Assembly: GCA_003252375.1 (NCBI GenBank)
Contig: QKEJ01000094.1
Coordinates: forward strand, 1-53,992
DNA length: 53,992 bases
Reading direction: 5' to 3'
Origin: Halodesulfovibrio sp.
Lineage (GTDB): Bacteria > Desulfobacterota > Desulfovibrionia > Desulfovibrionales > Desulfovibrionaceae
Shown here: positions 27,122 to 35,749 of the stretch, in pieces
How positions within the stretch are numbered: the stretch's first letter is position 1
How the letters are laid out: every line of letters starts with the position of its first letter
Program-made: the position numbers and the translations under genes
Notes under the pieces: generated by a model
Database searches by the model: none
What the model was told of the DNA's origin: nothing
Seen by the model: only the letters and a program-made list of their open reading frames with translations

Positions 27122-28048
27122 TTACCGCCACAATCCGCGTACGATGGCCCAGGCAGGCATGCCCTTCACCAGTTGCGTCTCGGCAAGCGCCAGCGGCGTA
27201 CGGTCCGGGCCCAGCAGCATGGCGGGTATGCCCTCGGAAAAGGGCATGCTGGCAAGCTGCGCAGGGTCATAGGGGACCGCGATGCCGTTCCTGACATTCT
27301 GGGCCGTGGTCTCGTCAAGGACGAGCTTGGGCCAGTCCGTCAGGGCCCTTTCGAGCGGGATGACCCGGTCGGGAAGGGTTTCCGGCGCCTCGAGGATGGC
27401 GTCCAGTGCATGCGCCTCGTCCATCGAGAACGGGTGGCTGTACTCCCGGATCAGCTCAGTGAGCACCGCTCCGCACTCCAGTCGCAACCCCAGGCTGTGG
27501 GCCAGGGATCGAATGTATGTGCCGGTGCTGCAGCGTACCCGGAAGCGTACCAACGGAAGCTCACACATCAGAACTTCCGCTTGAGAAATTTCAATGGTCT
27601 TAATCTTGACCGGGGTCTCCTTGCCCTGCCGTGCCAGCTTGTACAGCGACTGGCCCTGATGCTTGGCTGCGGAGTACGAGGGAACCTCCTGCTCGGTCAG
27701 CTGCAGCCAGGCTGCAACCTCGCGGCGGACATCCTCCTCCGTCACGTGGTCCCACGGGGCCGTTGCCACGGTTTCCCCTTCGGCGTCCCACGTATCCGTG
27801 GTTTCTCCCAGACGCAGCGTGCCGGAATAGACCTTTTCGCCGCCGCCCATGAGATGGCCGGACAGTTTGGTGCCCTGTCCGAGCAATACGATAAGGACAC
27901 CCTGTGCCATGGGGTCCAGGGTGCCGGCGTGTCCGATCTTCTTTTGTCCCAGGCGTTTGATCTTCCCTATGCACCCTCCGGACGAGGGGCCCTTGGGCTT
28001 GTATACGATCAATACGCCATCCTGCTGTGCGGGATACTGCTCTGCCAT
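27122..28048 (-). CDS. truB: tRNA pseudouridine(55) synthase TruB
   Basis: It makes pseudouridine 55 in the T loop of tRNAs. The 308-residue product begins MAEQYPAQQDGVLIVYKPKG and has the catalytic Asp45 in GHAGTLDPMAQGVL. Further motifs are VYSGTLRLGETTDTWDAEG and STGTYIRSLAHSLG. An upstream extension of the frame to 28174 lies inside nrnA and is not used. It follows nrnA by 4 bases and precedes rpsO. Confidence 0.96.
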   Translation of the reverse strand: MAEQYPAQQDGVLIVYKPKGPSSGGCIGKIKRLGQKKIGHAGTLDPMAQGVLIVLLGQGTKLSGHLMGGGEKVYSGTLRLGETTDTWDAEGETVATAPWDHVTEEDVRREVAAWLQLTEQEVPSYSAAKHQGQSLYKLARQGKETPVKIKTIEISQAEVLMCELPLVRFRVRCSTGTYIRSLAHSLGLRLECGAVLTELIREYSHPFSMDEAHALDAILEAPETLPDRVIPLERALTDWPKLVLDETTAQNVRNGIAVPYDPAQLASMPFSEGIPAMLLGPDRTPLALAETQLVKGMPAWAIVRGLWR

Positions 28049-28052
28049 ATAC

Positions 28053-29039
28053 CTAAGCCTGTCCGGAGTCCAGCAACAGTTTTTCCGCCAGTTCGGCCAG
28101 CACGGCCTGCAGTGCCTCGGGGATGGGCATGCCGAGGGTAGCGCCGGCTGCATTCTTGTGCCCGCCGCCGCCAAAGCTTGCCGCCACCTCCTGCACGTTC
28201 AGGTCGCCATGCGTGCGCAGGCTGATCTTGGTCGATCCGGCCTCGGCATCACGCAGGGTAAGGGCAACCTTGACGCCATGGATGCGGCGCAGGAAATTCA
28301 CGATGCCTTCGGCATCCTCCATGGAGGTGCCGGTTTCCGCAAAGAGTGAGTCGGGCAGCGTCATGTAGGCCACCTGCCCGTCAAGGGCAAGGTGCACGCT
28401 GTCAAAGAGCCTGCCCCACAGGTGGACCTTGTTCAGGGACCACGTGGCCTCGGCCCGTGCGGTAAATTTTTCGAGGTCAAGCCCGCGCCGCAGAACCTCA
28501 GCGGCAATTTCCAGCGTGCGCGGCAGGGTGTTGCCGTAGCTGAAGTTGCCGGTGTCGGAAGACATGGCCAGGTAGATGGCCTCGCCAAGTTCTTCGGTCA
28601 GCACCACGGCAAGGTGGTCCGCCAGCACGGCAAGCATTTCGCCCACGGACGAATAGGTCGGGTCGATCCAGTTGATGCTGGCGAACTCGGGAGTCTTGAG
28701 ATGGTGGTCTATGCAGATGCTCGGAACGGTTCCAAGATATGCCTCCATGGCATCGCCGGCACGGGATGCGGAGCCGGAGTCCAGCACGATGACGCGCCGG
28801 GGGGCAAAGGGAAGCGTTTCAAGGTCCGTGTACACGGTGCACGGAAAGGGCAGCCAGCTCAGGTAATGGGGAACACCGGAAACGTTGTACGCGCAGGCGC
28901 GCTTGCCGAGGCGGGTGAGCATCCAGCAGAGCGCGGCCATGGACCCGATGGCGTCGCCGTCGGGGCTCACGTGGGCGGTAACGAGGAAGTCGTCCTCTTC
29001 ACGCAGTATGCGGGCTATGTCCTTGATAGTTTCGAGCAT
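28053..29039 (-). CDS. nrnA: DHH/DHHA1 phosphoesterase, NrnA-like
   Basis: A 328-residue DHH-family phosphoesterase, probably an oligoribonuclease/pAp phosphatase of the NrnA type. The motifs are in order: HVSPDGDAIGS (residues 23-33), VLDSGSASRAGD, DHHLK at about 117, SSDTGNFSYGN at about 164, and the DHHA1 motif FGGGGHKNAAG near residue 293. In operons like this the protein finishes RNA decay begun by PNPase. The substrate is inferred from family. It is 18 bases after the DUF503 gene. Confidence 0.93.
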   Translation of the reverse strand: MLETIKDIARILREEDDFLVTAHVSPDGDAIGSMAALCWMLTRLGKRACAYNVSGVPHYLSWLPFPCTVYTDLETLPFAPRRVIVLDSGSASRAGDAMEAYLGTVPSICIDHHLKTPEFASINWIDPTYSSVGEMLAVLADHLAVVLTEELGEAIYLAMSSDTGNFSYGNTLPRTLEIAAEVLRRGLDLEKFTARAEATWSLNKVHLWGRLFDSVHLALDGQVAYMTLPDSLFAETGTSMEDAEGIVNFLRRIHGVKVALTLRDAEAGSTKISLRTHGDLNVQEVAASFGGGGHKNAAGATLGMPIPEALQAVLAELAEKLLLDSGQA

Positions 29040-29057
29040 GGGCGTTTGTTCCTGCTG

Positions 29058-29348
29058 CTATTCGGCACCGAAGAATTCCATGTCGCTGTACACCATCTCT
29101 TCGTGGCATACGGCTTCCATCATGCTGAGGCATTTGGTCAGGCGGCTTTGCAGATGCCTTTCACTGTTGCTGACCGAGACGATTCTGAGCGAGAGGCGGG
29201 AGAGGGAGTCTTCGGAGCCGACCTCGGCGATGGATACGTTGAACTGGTTGCGTACCTTCTGCTTCAGGCTGTTGGCGACGCGCCGTTTTCCCTTGAGGGA
29301 ATCGTTGCCATGGAGTCTGTATTCCACGGAGAGCACGCCGATGACCAT
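29058..29348 (-). CDS. DUF503 family protein (YlxP-like)
   Basis: A small conserved protein of 96 residues, commonly encoded between infB and rbfA/truB in many bacteria. The N-terminus MVIGVLSVEYRLHGNDSLKGKRR is cut here to its hallmarks: the HGNDSLKGKRR motif and the following SLKQKVRNQFNVSIAEV. In the related Bacillus protein a link to ribosome biogenesis has been suggested; the molecular role is unclear. Here it sits directly between infB and nrnA, with no rbfA. Confidence 0.9.
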   Translation of the reverse strand: MVIGVLSVEYRLHGNDSLKGKRRVANSLKQKVRNQFNVSIAEVGSEDSLSRLSLRIVSVSNSERHLQSRLTKCLSMMEAVCHEEMVYSDMEFFGAE

Positions 29349-29413
29349 TATAGAGCCTGCCTGACAAAAGCACGGGGCCGGACGGATACGCGGTCCGGCC
29401 CCGTGTATGATGC

Positions 29414-32413
29414 TTACAGCGTTGCGGCTTCCTCGACGGTGTCGAAGGCTTCGATGGCGTCACCGACCTTGATGTCGTTGAAGTTCTCGAGGCCGATACC
29501 GCATTCGTAGCCCTTGGCCACTTCCTTCATGTCGTCCTTGAAGCGGCGCAGAGACGTGATCTTGCCGGTGTAGATAACCACACCGCCGCGCAGCAGGCGT
29601 ACGCCGGCATTGCGGGTGATCTTGCCGTCTTCCACGATGCAGCCGGCGATGATGCCGACCTTGGGAACGCTGAAGGTTTCGCGAACCTCGGCCTGGCCGA
29701 GGTACACTTCCTTGATAACCGGGGCGAGCATGCCGGCCATGGCGGCCTTGATCTCTTCCACCAGCTTGTAGATGATGTCGTAGAAGCGGATATCCACGCC
29801 TTCGCGGTCGGCCACTTCCTTCACCTTGACGGTGGGACGCACGTTGAAGCCGATGATGACGGCGTCGGATGCGGAGGCCAGCAGGATGTCGGATTCCGTG
29901 ATGGAACCGGCGCCGCTGTGGATGACGTCCACCTTGACCTTCTCGGTAGCCTGCTTGCGCAGAGCCTCGATGATGGCTTCCACGGAACCCTGCACGTCGG
30001 CCTTGAGCACGACGTTGAGGTTCTGCACTTCCTGCGCGTCGGCGCGGCGGGAGAGGAAGGTTTCCAGTGTGACCTTGGATTCGCGGGCCAGGGTGCGCTC
30101 GCGCATCTTCACGGCGCGCTGTTCCGCAATGCGGCGTGCAACCTTTTCGTCCTCCAGCGCCACGAATTCCTCACCGGCTTCCGGTACGCCGTCAAAGCCC
30201 TGAACTTCCACCGGAGTGGAGGGACCGGCTTCGGTCACCTTCTTGCCCTGGTCGTCGAACATGGCGCGGACACGGCCGGAGAAGGTGCCGCAGACGAACA
30301 CGTCGCCCTGCTTGAGGGTACCTTCCTGAACCAGCACGGTGGCCACGGCGCCGCGACCCTTGTCGAGCTTGGCTTCCACGATGTGGCCGCGGGCAGGCTT
30401 GTCGGGGTTGGCGCGCAGTTCGAGTACTTCGGCCTGCAGGGCCAGCACTTCGAGCAGGTCGTCAAGGCCCTGGCGGGTCTTGGCGGAAACCTGTGCGAAG
30501 ATGGTGTCGCCGCCCCAGTCTTCCGCAACCAGTCCCTGTTCGGACAGTTCGCGCATGACACGTTCGGGGTTGGCGCCTTCCTTGTCGATCTTGTTGACGG
30601 CAACAACGATCGGCACTTCAGCGGCCTTGGCATGGCTGATGGCTTCACGGGTCTGTTCCATGACACCGTCGTCGGCGGCGACAACAAGGATGACGATGTC
30701 CGTCACCTTGGCGCCGCGGGCACGCATGGCCGTGAAGGCTTCATGGCCGGGGGTGTCGAGGAAGCAGAGGTCGCCGCGCTTGGTGGTCACGTGGTAGGCA
30801 CCGATGTGCTGTGTGATGCCGCCGGCTTCACCGGAGGTGATGCTGGACTTGCGGATGGCATCAAGCAGCGAGGTTTTGCCGTGGTCAACGTGGCCCATGA
30901 TGGTCACAACGGGCGGACGGGCCTTGAGGTTCTCCTCGGTATCGATATCCTGTGCGCGGGGCAGCAGCATATCTTCTTCGGAGAAGCCCACCTTTTCCAC
31001 TTCGTAATCAAATTCGGCACACACCAGGGTTGCGGTGTCGATGTCCAGAGACTGGTTGATGGTGGCAAAGACGCCGAGCTGCATCAGAACCTTGATGACC
31101 TCGGAGCCCTTCACGCCCATCTGGTGCGCCATGTCGGACACCCGGATGGCTTCATCCACCTTGATCTTGCGCTTGGCCGCCTTGAGGGGCTGGGTGGAAC
31201 CGCTCTGTTCCTTGCGCTTGCCGCCGCGCTTGGGCTTGCGGCCGCGTGCCCACTCATCGGAGCCTCCCATTGCCTGGTCCTTGCTGCCCTTCTTGGTGCC
31301 GCGGGTGCCCTTCTTGCCGAAGTCCTCGCTGCCGCCATCACGACCGAATTCCACGGTGCGCTTGGACTTTGCATGGCGCTTGCGGGAATCATCGCTGCCC
31401 GGCACGGGGCCGTCGGGAGCAGGACGCTGGAAGCCACCGCCGGGACGGGGGGCGCCACCGGGACGGGGTGCGCCACCGGGGCGGTTGTCCTGACGGGGGG
31501 CTCCACCGGGGCGGTTGTCCGGGCGGGGTGCGCCGCCGGGGCGGTTGTCACCACGGGGGCCGCCACGATACTGGCCGCCGGGGCCACCGGGACCACCGGG
31601 GCCACCCGTACGAGGACGGTAGCCATCACGGTCAGACCGTTCCTGAGGAGCGGGCTGGGGCTTGGGCTGCTCGGGATCGGGCAGGGAGATGATGCGTACC
31701 TGGGGGGTCGCAAATTCTTCACGTCTCTTGGGCTTCTTCTTTTTCCGCTTCCGAGCCTCGTCGTCACCGTCCTGGGCGTCATCGCCGGAAGCGGCGTCAC
31801 GGGCCGCCGCAGCAGCGGCCTGAAGCACCTCAGGGTTGGCCGGAAGTTCGGACTTGAATTTTACGGATTCCGGTTCCTGCTTGGGAGCCTCAACGGCTTC
31901 CGCCTGCGGAGCGCTGGCGGCAGGTGCGGTTTCTTCCCGTGCGGCGGCGGATTGCTGGGGGGCTTCAGCGTTCACGGCATCGGCAGGGGCGATGATGCGT
32001 ACGGCAGGCGCCTCGGGCGCGGCCTTCTCGGCTGCGGCAGCAGGGGCGTCTGCAGGACGGATGATGCGGGCCTTGGGGGCCTCGGGAGCTGCGGCAGGAG
32101 CTGGAGCCTCGGCTTTCGCAGGCTGTGCGGCAGCCTCTGCAGGCTTCGCGGCGCGGGCTGCGCGGCCGGCAGGCTTGTCCGTGCTCTGGCGGCGACGGAC
32201 AATGACGCCCGACGCGGTTTCCTTGCGCAGCACTTCCCGCTGGGCAGGGCCGGACTTCACCCGCTCTGTGATGCGGGGAATGTCTTCACTGGAGACCGTG
32301 CTCATGGCGCTCTTGGCAGGAATGCCGAGCTCCCTGAGCATGGCCATCAGATCCTTGGCGGAAACGCCGAGGTCTGTGGATAAATCTTTAACCTTCGTTC
32401 TTTCGTCACTCAT
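29414..32413 (-). CDS. infB: Translation initiation factor IF-2
   Basis: IF-2 brings initiator tRNA to the small subunit and promotes subunit joining. The product has 999 residues. An N-terminal IF2_N module ([20 protein letters not shown]) is followed by a long Ala/Pro/Glu region and a Gly/Pro/Arg repeat block. A second IF2_N module ([20 protein letters not shown], about residue 425) precedes the GTPase: [14 protein letters not shown] (about 510), DTPGHEAF (about 556) and [10 protein letters not shown] (about 610). The C-terminal domains II-IV end [12 protein letters not shown]. It lies between ylxR and DUF503. Confidence 0.98.
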   Translation of the reverse strand: MSDERTKVKDLSTDLGVSAKDLMAMLRELGIPAKSAMSTVSSEDIPRITERVKSGPAQREVLRKETASGVIVRRRQSTDKPAGRAARAAKPAEAAAQPAKAEAPAPAAAPEAPKARIIRPADAPAAAAEKAAPEAPAVRIIAPADAVNAEAPQQSAAAREETAPAASAPQAEAVEAPKQEPESVKFKSELPANPEVLQAAAAAARDAASGDDAQDGDDEARKRKKKKPKRREEFATPQVRIISLPDPEQPKPQPAPQERSDRDGYRPRTGGPGGPGGPGGQYRGGPRGDNRPGGAPRPDNRPGGAPRQDNRPGGAPRPGGAPRPGGGFQRPAPDGPVPGSDDSRKRHAKSKRTVEFGRDGGSEDFGKKGTRGTKKGSKDQAMGGSDEWARGRKPKRGGKRKEQSGSTQPLKAAKRKIKVDEAIRVSDMAHQMGVKGSEVIKVLMQLGVFATINQSLDIDTATLVCAEFDYEVEKVGFSEEDMLLPRAQDIDTEENLKARPPVVTIMGHVDHGKTSLLDAIRKSSITSGEAGGITQHIGAYHVTTKRGDLCFLDTPGHEAFTAMRARGAKVTDIVILVVAADDGVMEQTREAISHAKAAEVPIVVAVNKIDKEGANPERVMRELSEQGLVAEDWGGDTIFAQVSAKTRQGLDDLLEVLALQAEVLELRANPDKPARGHIVEAKLDKGRGAVATVLVQEGTLKQGDVFVCGTFSGRVRAMFDDQGKKVTEAGPSTPVEVQGFDGVPEAGEEFVALEDEKVARRIAEQRAVKMRERTLARESKVTLETFLSRRADAQEVQNLNVVLKADVQGSVEAIIEALRKQATEKVKVDVIHSGAGSITESDILLASASDAVIIGFNVRPTVKVKEVADREGVDIRFYDIIYKLVEEIKAAMAGMLAPVIKEVYLGQAEVRETFSVPKVGIIAGCIVEDGKITRNAGVRLLRGGVVIYTGKITSLRRFKDDMKEVAKGYECGIGLENFNDIKVGDAIEAFDTVEEAATL
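31440..31560. repeat. 30-bp tandem repeats inside infB
   Basis: About three to four imperfect 30-base units, each containing GGGGCGGTTGTC on the plus strand, encode decapeptide repeats of the type [10 protein letters not shown] in the IF-2 linker. The units stay in frame with infB, so this is a coding repeat and not a CRISPR array. Confidence 0.85.
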
Positions 32414-32428
32414 GCTAACTAACCCCCT

Positions 32429-32656
32429 TTACTTCCGACGCACACGGTATTGGGTGAACCGTTTCACGCAATCCGGATCCGTGCAGATGTAATAACCCCG
32501 GCCTGGAAGCACCTGTCGTTCGTCTGGGACAAGTGCATTTGCATTGCCATCCGCCGGGGGGCAGACGTATCGCAGAAGTGCACCCTTGGGGTGCCTTGTT
32601 CTGCATATTACGCACATTCGCGTAGGCTCATGTGCTTTCCGGATAGAGTCATCCAT
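32429..32656 (-). CDS. ylxR: YlxR (DUF448) family RNA-binding protein
   Basis: A 75-residue protein normally encoded between nusA and infB, as here. The hallmark HEPTRMCVICRTRHPKGALLR segment (in part: TRMCVICR, then KGALLRYV) is near residues 11-30, and the C-terminal GRGYYICTDPDCVKRF follows. Four Cys residues could bind metal. Relatives have been reported to bind RNA or affect gene expression. The start ATG lacks a strong ribosome-binding site and may depend on coupling with nusA, whose stop is 6 bases upstream. Confidence 0.92.
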   Translation of the reverse strand: MDDSIRKAHEPTRMCVICRTRHPKGALLRYVCPPADGNANALVPDERQVLPGRGYYICTDPDCVKRFTQYRVRRK

Positions 32657-32662
32657 CCGGTA

Positions 32663-33961
32663 TTATTCCGTTTCCTCACCGTCCACAGTCACTTCCGGCT
32701 CATCTTCCCTGGTGTCGTCCGTGTCTCCGACGGCGGAAGACAGGAAGTTGATTGCGGTACGCAGGTCCGCAATCTTCGAGGCGGTGAGACCCGGTACGCT
32801 TTCCAATTCTTCATCGGTTGCGTCACGCAGGCTTTCAATTGTCTGGAAACCGGCTTCCACAAAGACTTCCAGCGGCACTTCCGCCACGCTGGCAAGCTGT
32901 TCGAGGCCCTGGCCGATGGCGTTGGCTTCGTTGTAGCGGCTTTCCGTAAAGATATCGATTTTCCAGCCCAGCAGCTTGGAGGCGAGCTTGACGTTCTGCC
33001 CCTTGCGGCCGATGGCGTTGGTGAGCTGATCGTCCGGCACCACCACTTCGAGCATGTTCTCGTCCTCATCCACAATGATGCGGCTGATGGTGGCGGGCGA
33101 GAGGGCGTTGCGGGCGTAGGTGGCCACGTCGGCGCTCCAGACCACGATGTCGATGCGCTCACCGCGCAGTTCCTGCACGATGTTCTGGATGCGGGAACCG
33201 CGGATGCCCACGCAGGCGCCTACGGGATCCACATCACGGTCGCGGGACATGACGGCGGCCTTGGCACGGCTGCCCGGATCACGGGCGACGTTCATGATCA
33301 CCACGGTGCCGTCGTCCACTTCAGGCACTTCGCGCTTGAAGAGGGCTGCCATGTAGTCGGGGTGCGAGCGGGAGACGATGACCTGCGGGCCACGGCCTTC
33401 CTTGCGCACTTCGATGATCAGGGCCTGAACGCGGTCGCCGCGCTTGTAGTGTTCGCGGGGAATCTGTTCGTCCTTGGGCAGCAGGGCTTCGGTACGGCCG
33501 AGGTTGATGATCCAGCCGGACTTGTCGCGACGCTGCACGATGCCGCTGCTGATGTCGCCGATACGGTCCTTGAACTCATCATAGATGATTTCCTGTTCCG
33601 CATCACGCATGCGCTGGATAATGACCTGCTTGGCGGACTGGGCTGCGATGCGGCCGAGGTCCTCGACCTTGAGGCGGAAGCCCATTTCGTCGTCAAGCTG
33701 CACGGAGGGATCGTGTTCCCGGGCTTCCTCGAGGGAAATCTGGGTAATCTCGTTCTCCACTTCCTTGGCAACGATCTTGAACTGAAACACCTCAATCTCG
33801 CCGGTCTCTTCGTTGAAGCTCACTTCCACGTCCAGATCGTCGCCATACTTGCGTACGACAGAGGTGCGCACCGCTTCTTCAAGGGTGTCCACCAGCATCT
33901 CGCGATCAAGGCCGCGGTCCTTGCTGATCTGGTCTATGGCTTTCTTGAGTTCCATGCTCAT
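32663..33961 (-). CDS. nusA: Transcription termination/antitermination factor NusA
   Basis: NusA modulates pausing, termination and antitermination. The 432-residue product contains the N-terminal RNAP-binding domain (KKAIDQISKDRGLDREMLV), an S1 domain (DISSGIVQRRDKSGWIINLG at about 135), and two KH domains (GVGACVGIRGSRIQNI-type segment reading DPVGACVGIRGSRIQNIV, then NAIGRKGQNVKLASKL). The C-terminus has a single helix-hairpin-helix-like repeat and an acidic tail. The start at 33961 has GGAGGA 8 bases upstream. Confidence 0.97.
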   Translation of the reverse strand: MSMELKKAIDQISKDRGLDREMLVDTLEEAVRTSVVRKYGDDLDVEVSFNEETGEIEVFQFKIVAKEVENEITQISLEEAREHDPSVQLDDEMGFRLKVEDLGRIAAQSAKQVIIQRMRDAEQEIIYDEFKDRIGDISSGIVQRRDKSGWIINLGRTEALLPKDEQIPREHYKRGDRVQALIIEVRKEGRGPQVIVSRSHPDYMAALFKREVPEVDDGTVVIMNVARDPGSRAKAAVMSRDRDVDPVGACVGIRGSRIQNIVQELRGERIDIVVWSADVATYARNALSPATISRIIVDEDENMLEVVVPDDQLTNAIGRKGQNVKLASKLLGWKIDIFTESRYNEANAIGQGLEQLASVAEVPLEVFVEAGFQTIESLRDATDEELESVPGLTASKIADLRTAINFLSSAVGDTDDTREDEPEVTVDGEETE

Positions 33962-34005
33962 TGTAACTGTCCTCCGACTCGCTCTTGACTGCCCTGTGGG
34001 CCCTG

Positions 34006-34509
34006 CTAGTGTTTCTTCTTGCCTTTCGACGTGTCGGGAAACACATGGACAAGGTGCGTCTTCTTAATATCATTCCAATGCACGGTCAGTGCACCTTCGG
34101 TATCGGTAAGTGCCAGCGTGATGGTTTCCCCATCAATGCCCTGCAGGTTCCCCTGGAACTTGCGGCGTCCGGAAAATTCTTCGTTGGGTTCGCGCAGCAC
34201 CACGACCACGGGGCTGCCGACGTAGGCCGCCATCTGGTCGGGACGGAAGAAGGGGCGCTCCAGGCCGGGAGAGGAGACTTCAAGGATGTATGCTCCGGAG
34301 AGTACTTCATCCACTTCCAGCGCCAGGCCGACATGGCGCGATATTTCGGCGCACTGGTCGATATTGACGCCTTCCGGGCCTTCCACATAGATGCGCACGA
34401 CAAGACGGGGGCCGGCGCCAAGCTCGAGTCCCCAGAGCGAGATGTTCATGGATTCGACAATCGGTTCGACGATGGCTCGAATCTGTGCGTATTTCGCGTT
34501 GCCGCTCAT
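34006..34509 (-). CDS. rimP: Ribosome maturation factor RimP
   Basis: RimP assists 30S maturation. I start at 34509 (MSGNAKYAQIRAIVEPIVES), giving 167 residues; the frame extends further upstream only through leader sequence. The conserved motifs LELGAGPRLVVRIYVEGPEG, CAEISRHVGLALEV and YILEVSSPGLERPF are present. It is the first gene of the rimP-nusA-ylxR-infB operon and is preceded by a leader that contains its own intrinsic terminator. Confidence 0.95.
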   Translation of the reverse strand: MSGNAKYAQIRAIVEPIVESMNISLWGLELGAGPRLVVRIYVEGPEGVNIDQCAEISRHVGLALEVDEVLSGAYILEVSSPGLERPFFRPDQMAAYVGSPVVVVLREPNEEFSGRRKFQGNLQGIDGETITLALTDTEGALTVHWNDIKKTHLVHVFPDTSKGKKKH

Positions 34510-34567
34510 GCTGTCGTTTTCCTTCCGTGCTGCGAAAAAAAGTTTCTGTTCCCGAACGTGGGGCAAT

Positions 34568-34595
34568 AAAAAAAGGGGGCCCCCAAGGCCACCCC
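34568..34595 (-). terminator. Intrinsic terminator upstream of rimP
   Basis: On the minus strand, GGGG-T-GGCC, a loop of about five bases, and GGCC-CCC form a G:C-rich stem with a one-base bulge, followed by seven T residues. It lies 59 bases before the rimP start and downstream of a promoter at 34710-34738. It could end hmc-rrf readthrough, act as an attenuator, or define a small RNA. Confidence 0.75.
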
Positions 34596-34709
34596 GTGCA
34601 ATGCCGTCGTGCGGCTACAGGATGTCTCGACATAACATACCGAAAACGCGAACGTTATTCTTAATGTCGCCGGACATGAACGGTCTGTCCAGCACTGCCG
34701 AATCGGTTG
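34596..34709 (-). ncRNA. Candidate leader RNA / small RNA upstream of rimP
   Basis: The interval between a good minus-strand promoter and the terminator predicts a transcript of about 130 bases ending near 34568. Inside it are short inverted repeats, including the palindrome ATGTCTCGACAT at 34623-34634 and GGACA/TGTCC pairing near 34670-34690. It has no ORF with a ribosome-binding site and no tRNA features. Structured attenuator-like leaders in front of rimP are known in other proteobacteria; identity with any of them was not tested. Confidence 0.4.
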
Positions 34710-34738
34710 TTAATACGTCGGATTATGGTTCGTGTCAA
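34710..34738 (-). promoter_or_regulatory. Sigma-70 promoter of the rimP operon leader
   Basis: Minus-strand TTGACA (perfect), a 17-base spacer and TATTAA (4 of 6). It lies between the rrf2 stop and rimP, and would start transcription near 34703, upstream of the terminator at 34568-34595. Confidence 0.65.
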
Positions 34739-34777
34739 GTGTGGCGCCGGGTGAGATGGGCCACTGCATGCCCGGAA

Positions 34778-35227
34778 TCAGGTACGCGGGGGAACGGAAT
34801 CCGGCTGGTTCTTGGGGCAGAGCGACGTGTCCCGGATGAGGTCTGCAAGGGTGAAGGTATTCAGCTTGTTGTACATGGCCTTTGCGCCTTCGGCCCAGAT
34901 GGTGCGGGTGAGGCAGACGTGCATGCGCGGGCAGCAGTTCTGCCGTTCGTCGCAATCGTAGCAGGGGGCCGTGCGTTCAAGGGAGTGGGTCACGTCGCCG
35001 ATGGGAATGTCCGCCGGGTCCTTGGCCAGCACGTATCCGCCATGGGCGCCAAGCCGGCTTTTGATGTAGCCATCCTTCTTGAGAACCCGCATGAGCTTTT
35101 CGAGGTACTTGAGGGATATCTCCTGACGCAGGGCGATATCCTTGATGGATACCGGGCCGTCCTCCTGGTTCATGGCGATATCGAGAAGCATGCGGGTGCC
35201 GTATCGGCTGCGTGTGGTCAACTTCAT
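34778..35227 (-). CDS. rrf2: Rrf2-family transcriptional regulator
   Basis: Founding-type member of the Rrf2 family, 149 residues. A winged-helix domain occupies residues 1-75 (MKLTTRSRYGTRMLLDIA, then SIKDIALRQEISLKYLEKLM and LGAHGGYVL). It has Cys residues 89, 92, 98, 99 and 105, of which 92, 98/99 and 105 fit the iron-sulfur ligand region of the family. In Desulfovibrio vulgaris, rrf1 and rrf2 lie downstream of the hmc genes and influence hmc expression (known). It is separated from rrf1 by a very strong hairpin. Confidence 0.94.
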   Translation of the reverse strand: MKLTTRSRYGTRMLLDIAMNQEDGPVSIKDIALRQEISLKYLEKLMRVLKKDGYIKSRLGAHGGYVLAKDPADIPIGDVTHSLERTAPCYDCDERQNCCPRMHVCLTRTIWAEGAKAMYNKLNTFTLADLIRDTSLCPKNQPDSVPPRT

Positions 35228-35260
35228 GGAGAAAGGGTGTGTTAGGGTGGTTCTGTGAAA

Positions 35261-35295
35261 CTGTCGGCAGGGCAGCAGGGCTGCCCTGCCGACAG
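35261..35295 (-). other. Perfect 16-bp hairpin between rrf1 and rrf2
   Basis: CTGTCGGCAGGGCAGC pairs perfectly with its complement across a three-base AGG loop. On the minus strand it is followed by only TTT, so it may be a weak terminator or a stabilising or processing hairpin that lowers rrf2 expression relative to the genes upstream. Confidence 0.7.
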
Positions 35296-35297
35296 CA

Positions 35298-35654
35298 TTA
35301 AGACGCTGTCGTGCTGCGGATGATCCCGATCAGCTTTTCCGGATCGAACGGCTTGTTCACCGTTGCCACCGCATTGGGTACGGCGTGGTGCAGGCCGGGC
35401 ATGCCGCTCAGCAGAATGAACGGTACCGCGGCAAGCCCCGGAAGGGCGACCAGCTCCTTGTAGAGCAGCGGGCCCGCCTCTCCCGGCATTTCCATGTCCA
35501 GCGTGATCAGATCAGGCGGCTGCGCCGCTGCAAAACGCAGGGCCTGGGCGCCGTCTGTCACGCCTTCCGTTTCGTACCCATGGGCAGTCAGGACATTGAC
35601 GAGGTATTCGACGATATTGGGGTCGTCGTCGATTACCATGATGCGTATGGCCAT
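35298..35654 (-). CDS. rrf1: Single-domain response regulator Rrf1
   Basis: A 118-residue receiver domain with no output domain. The acidic pocket is IDDDP (Asp9-Asp11), the phosphoacceptor is Asp53 in LITLDMEMP, and the conserved Lys is in VNKPFD. The start at 35654 is chosen because AGGAG lies 7 bases upstream; the frame opens earlier at 35693. The gene lies between hmcF and rrf2, the same order as in D. vulgaris. No histidine kinase gene is in the window. Confidence 0.93.
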   Translation of the reverse strand: MAIRIMVIDDDPNIVEYLVNVLTAHGYETEGVTDGAQALRFAAAQPPDLITLDMEMPGEAGPLLYKELVALPGLAAVPFILLSGMPGLHHAVPNAVATVNKPFDPEKLIGIIRSTTAS

Positions 35655-35700
35655 GACCGACTCCTGGATGGGCTGGAGGGTTTCGAAGAACATCGCCTCC

Positions 35701-35743
35701 TTCCGCCAAGGCGGAAAGTGCGGGGAGGCAAGCGCCTCCCCGC
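35701..35743 (-). other. Two tandem hairpins between hmcF and rrf1
   Basis: The first is a perfect 10-bp stem GCGGGGAGGC/GCCTCCCCGC with a four-base loop (35720-35743). The second is TTCCGCC/GGCGGAA with a two-base gap (35701-35716), close to the rrf1 ribosome-binding site. No T-run follows. They may set different mRNA levels for hmc genes and regulators. Confidence 0.65.
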
Positions 35744-35749
35744 TACTGG

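Noticed and set aside
31440-31560. Possible CRISPR-like repeats
   Set aside because: The 30-base units are tandem with no spacers and in frame in infB, so they are protein-coding repeats.
29918-32383. 821-codon plus-strand open frame opposite infB
   Set aside because: Same type of antisense shadow; no recognisable domain and full overlap with IF-2.
34596-34709. A tRNA gene in front of rimP, as in E. coli metY
   Set aside because: No T-loop consensus, no anticodon arm and no CCA end on either strand.
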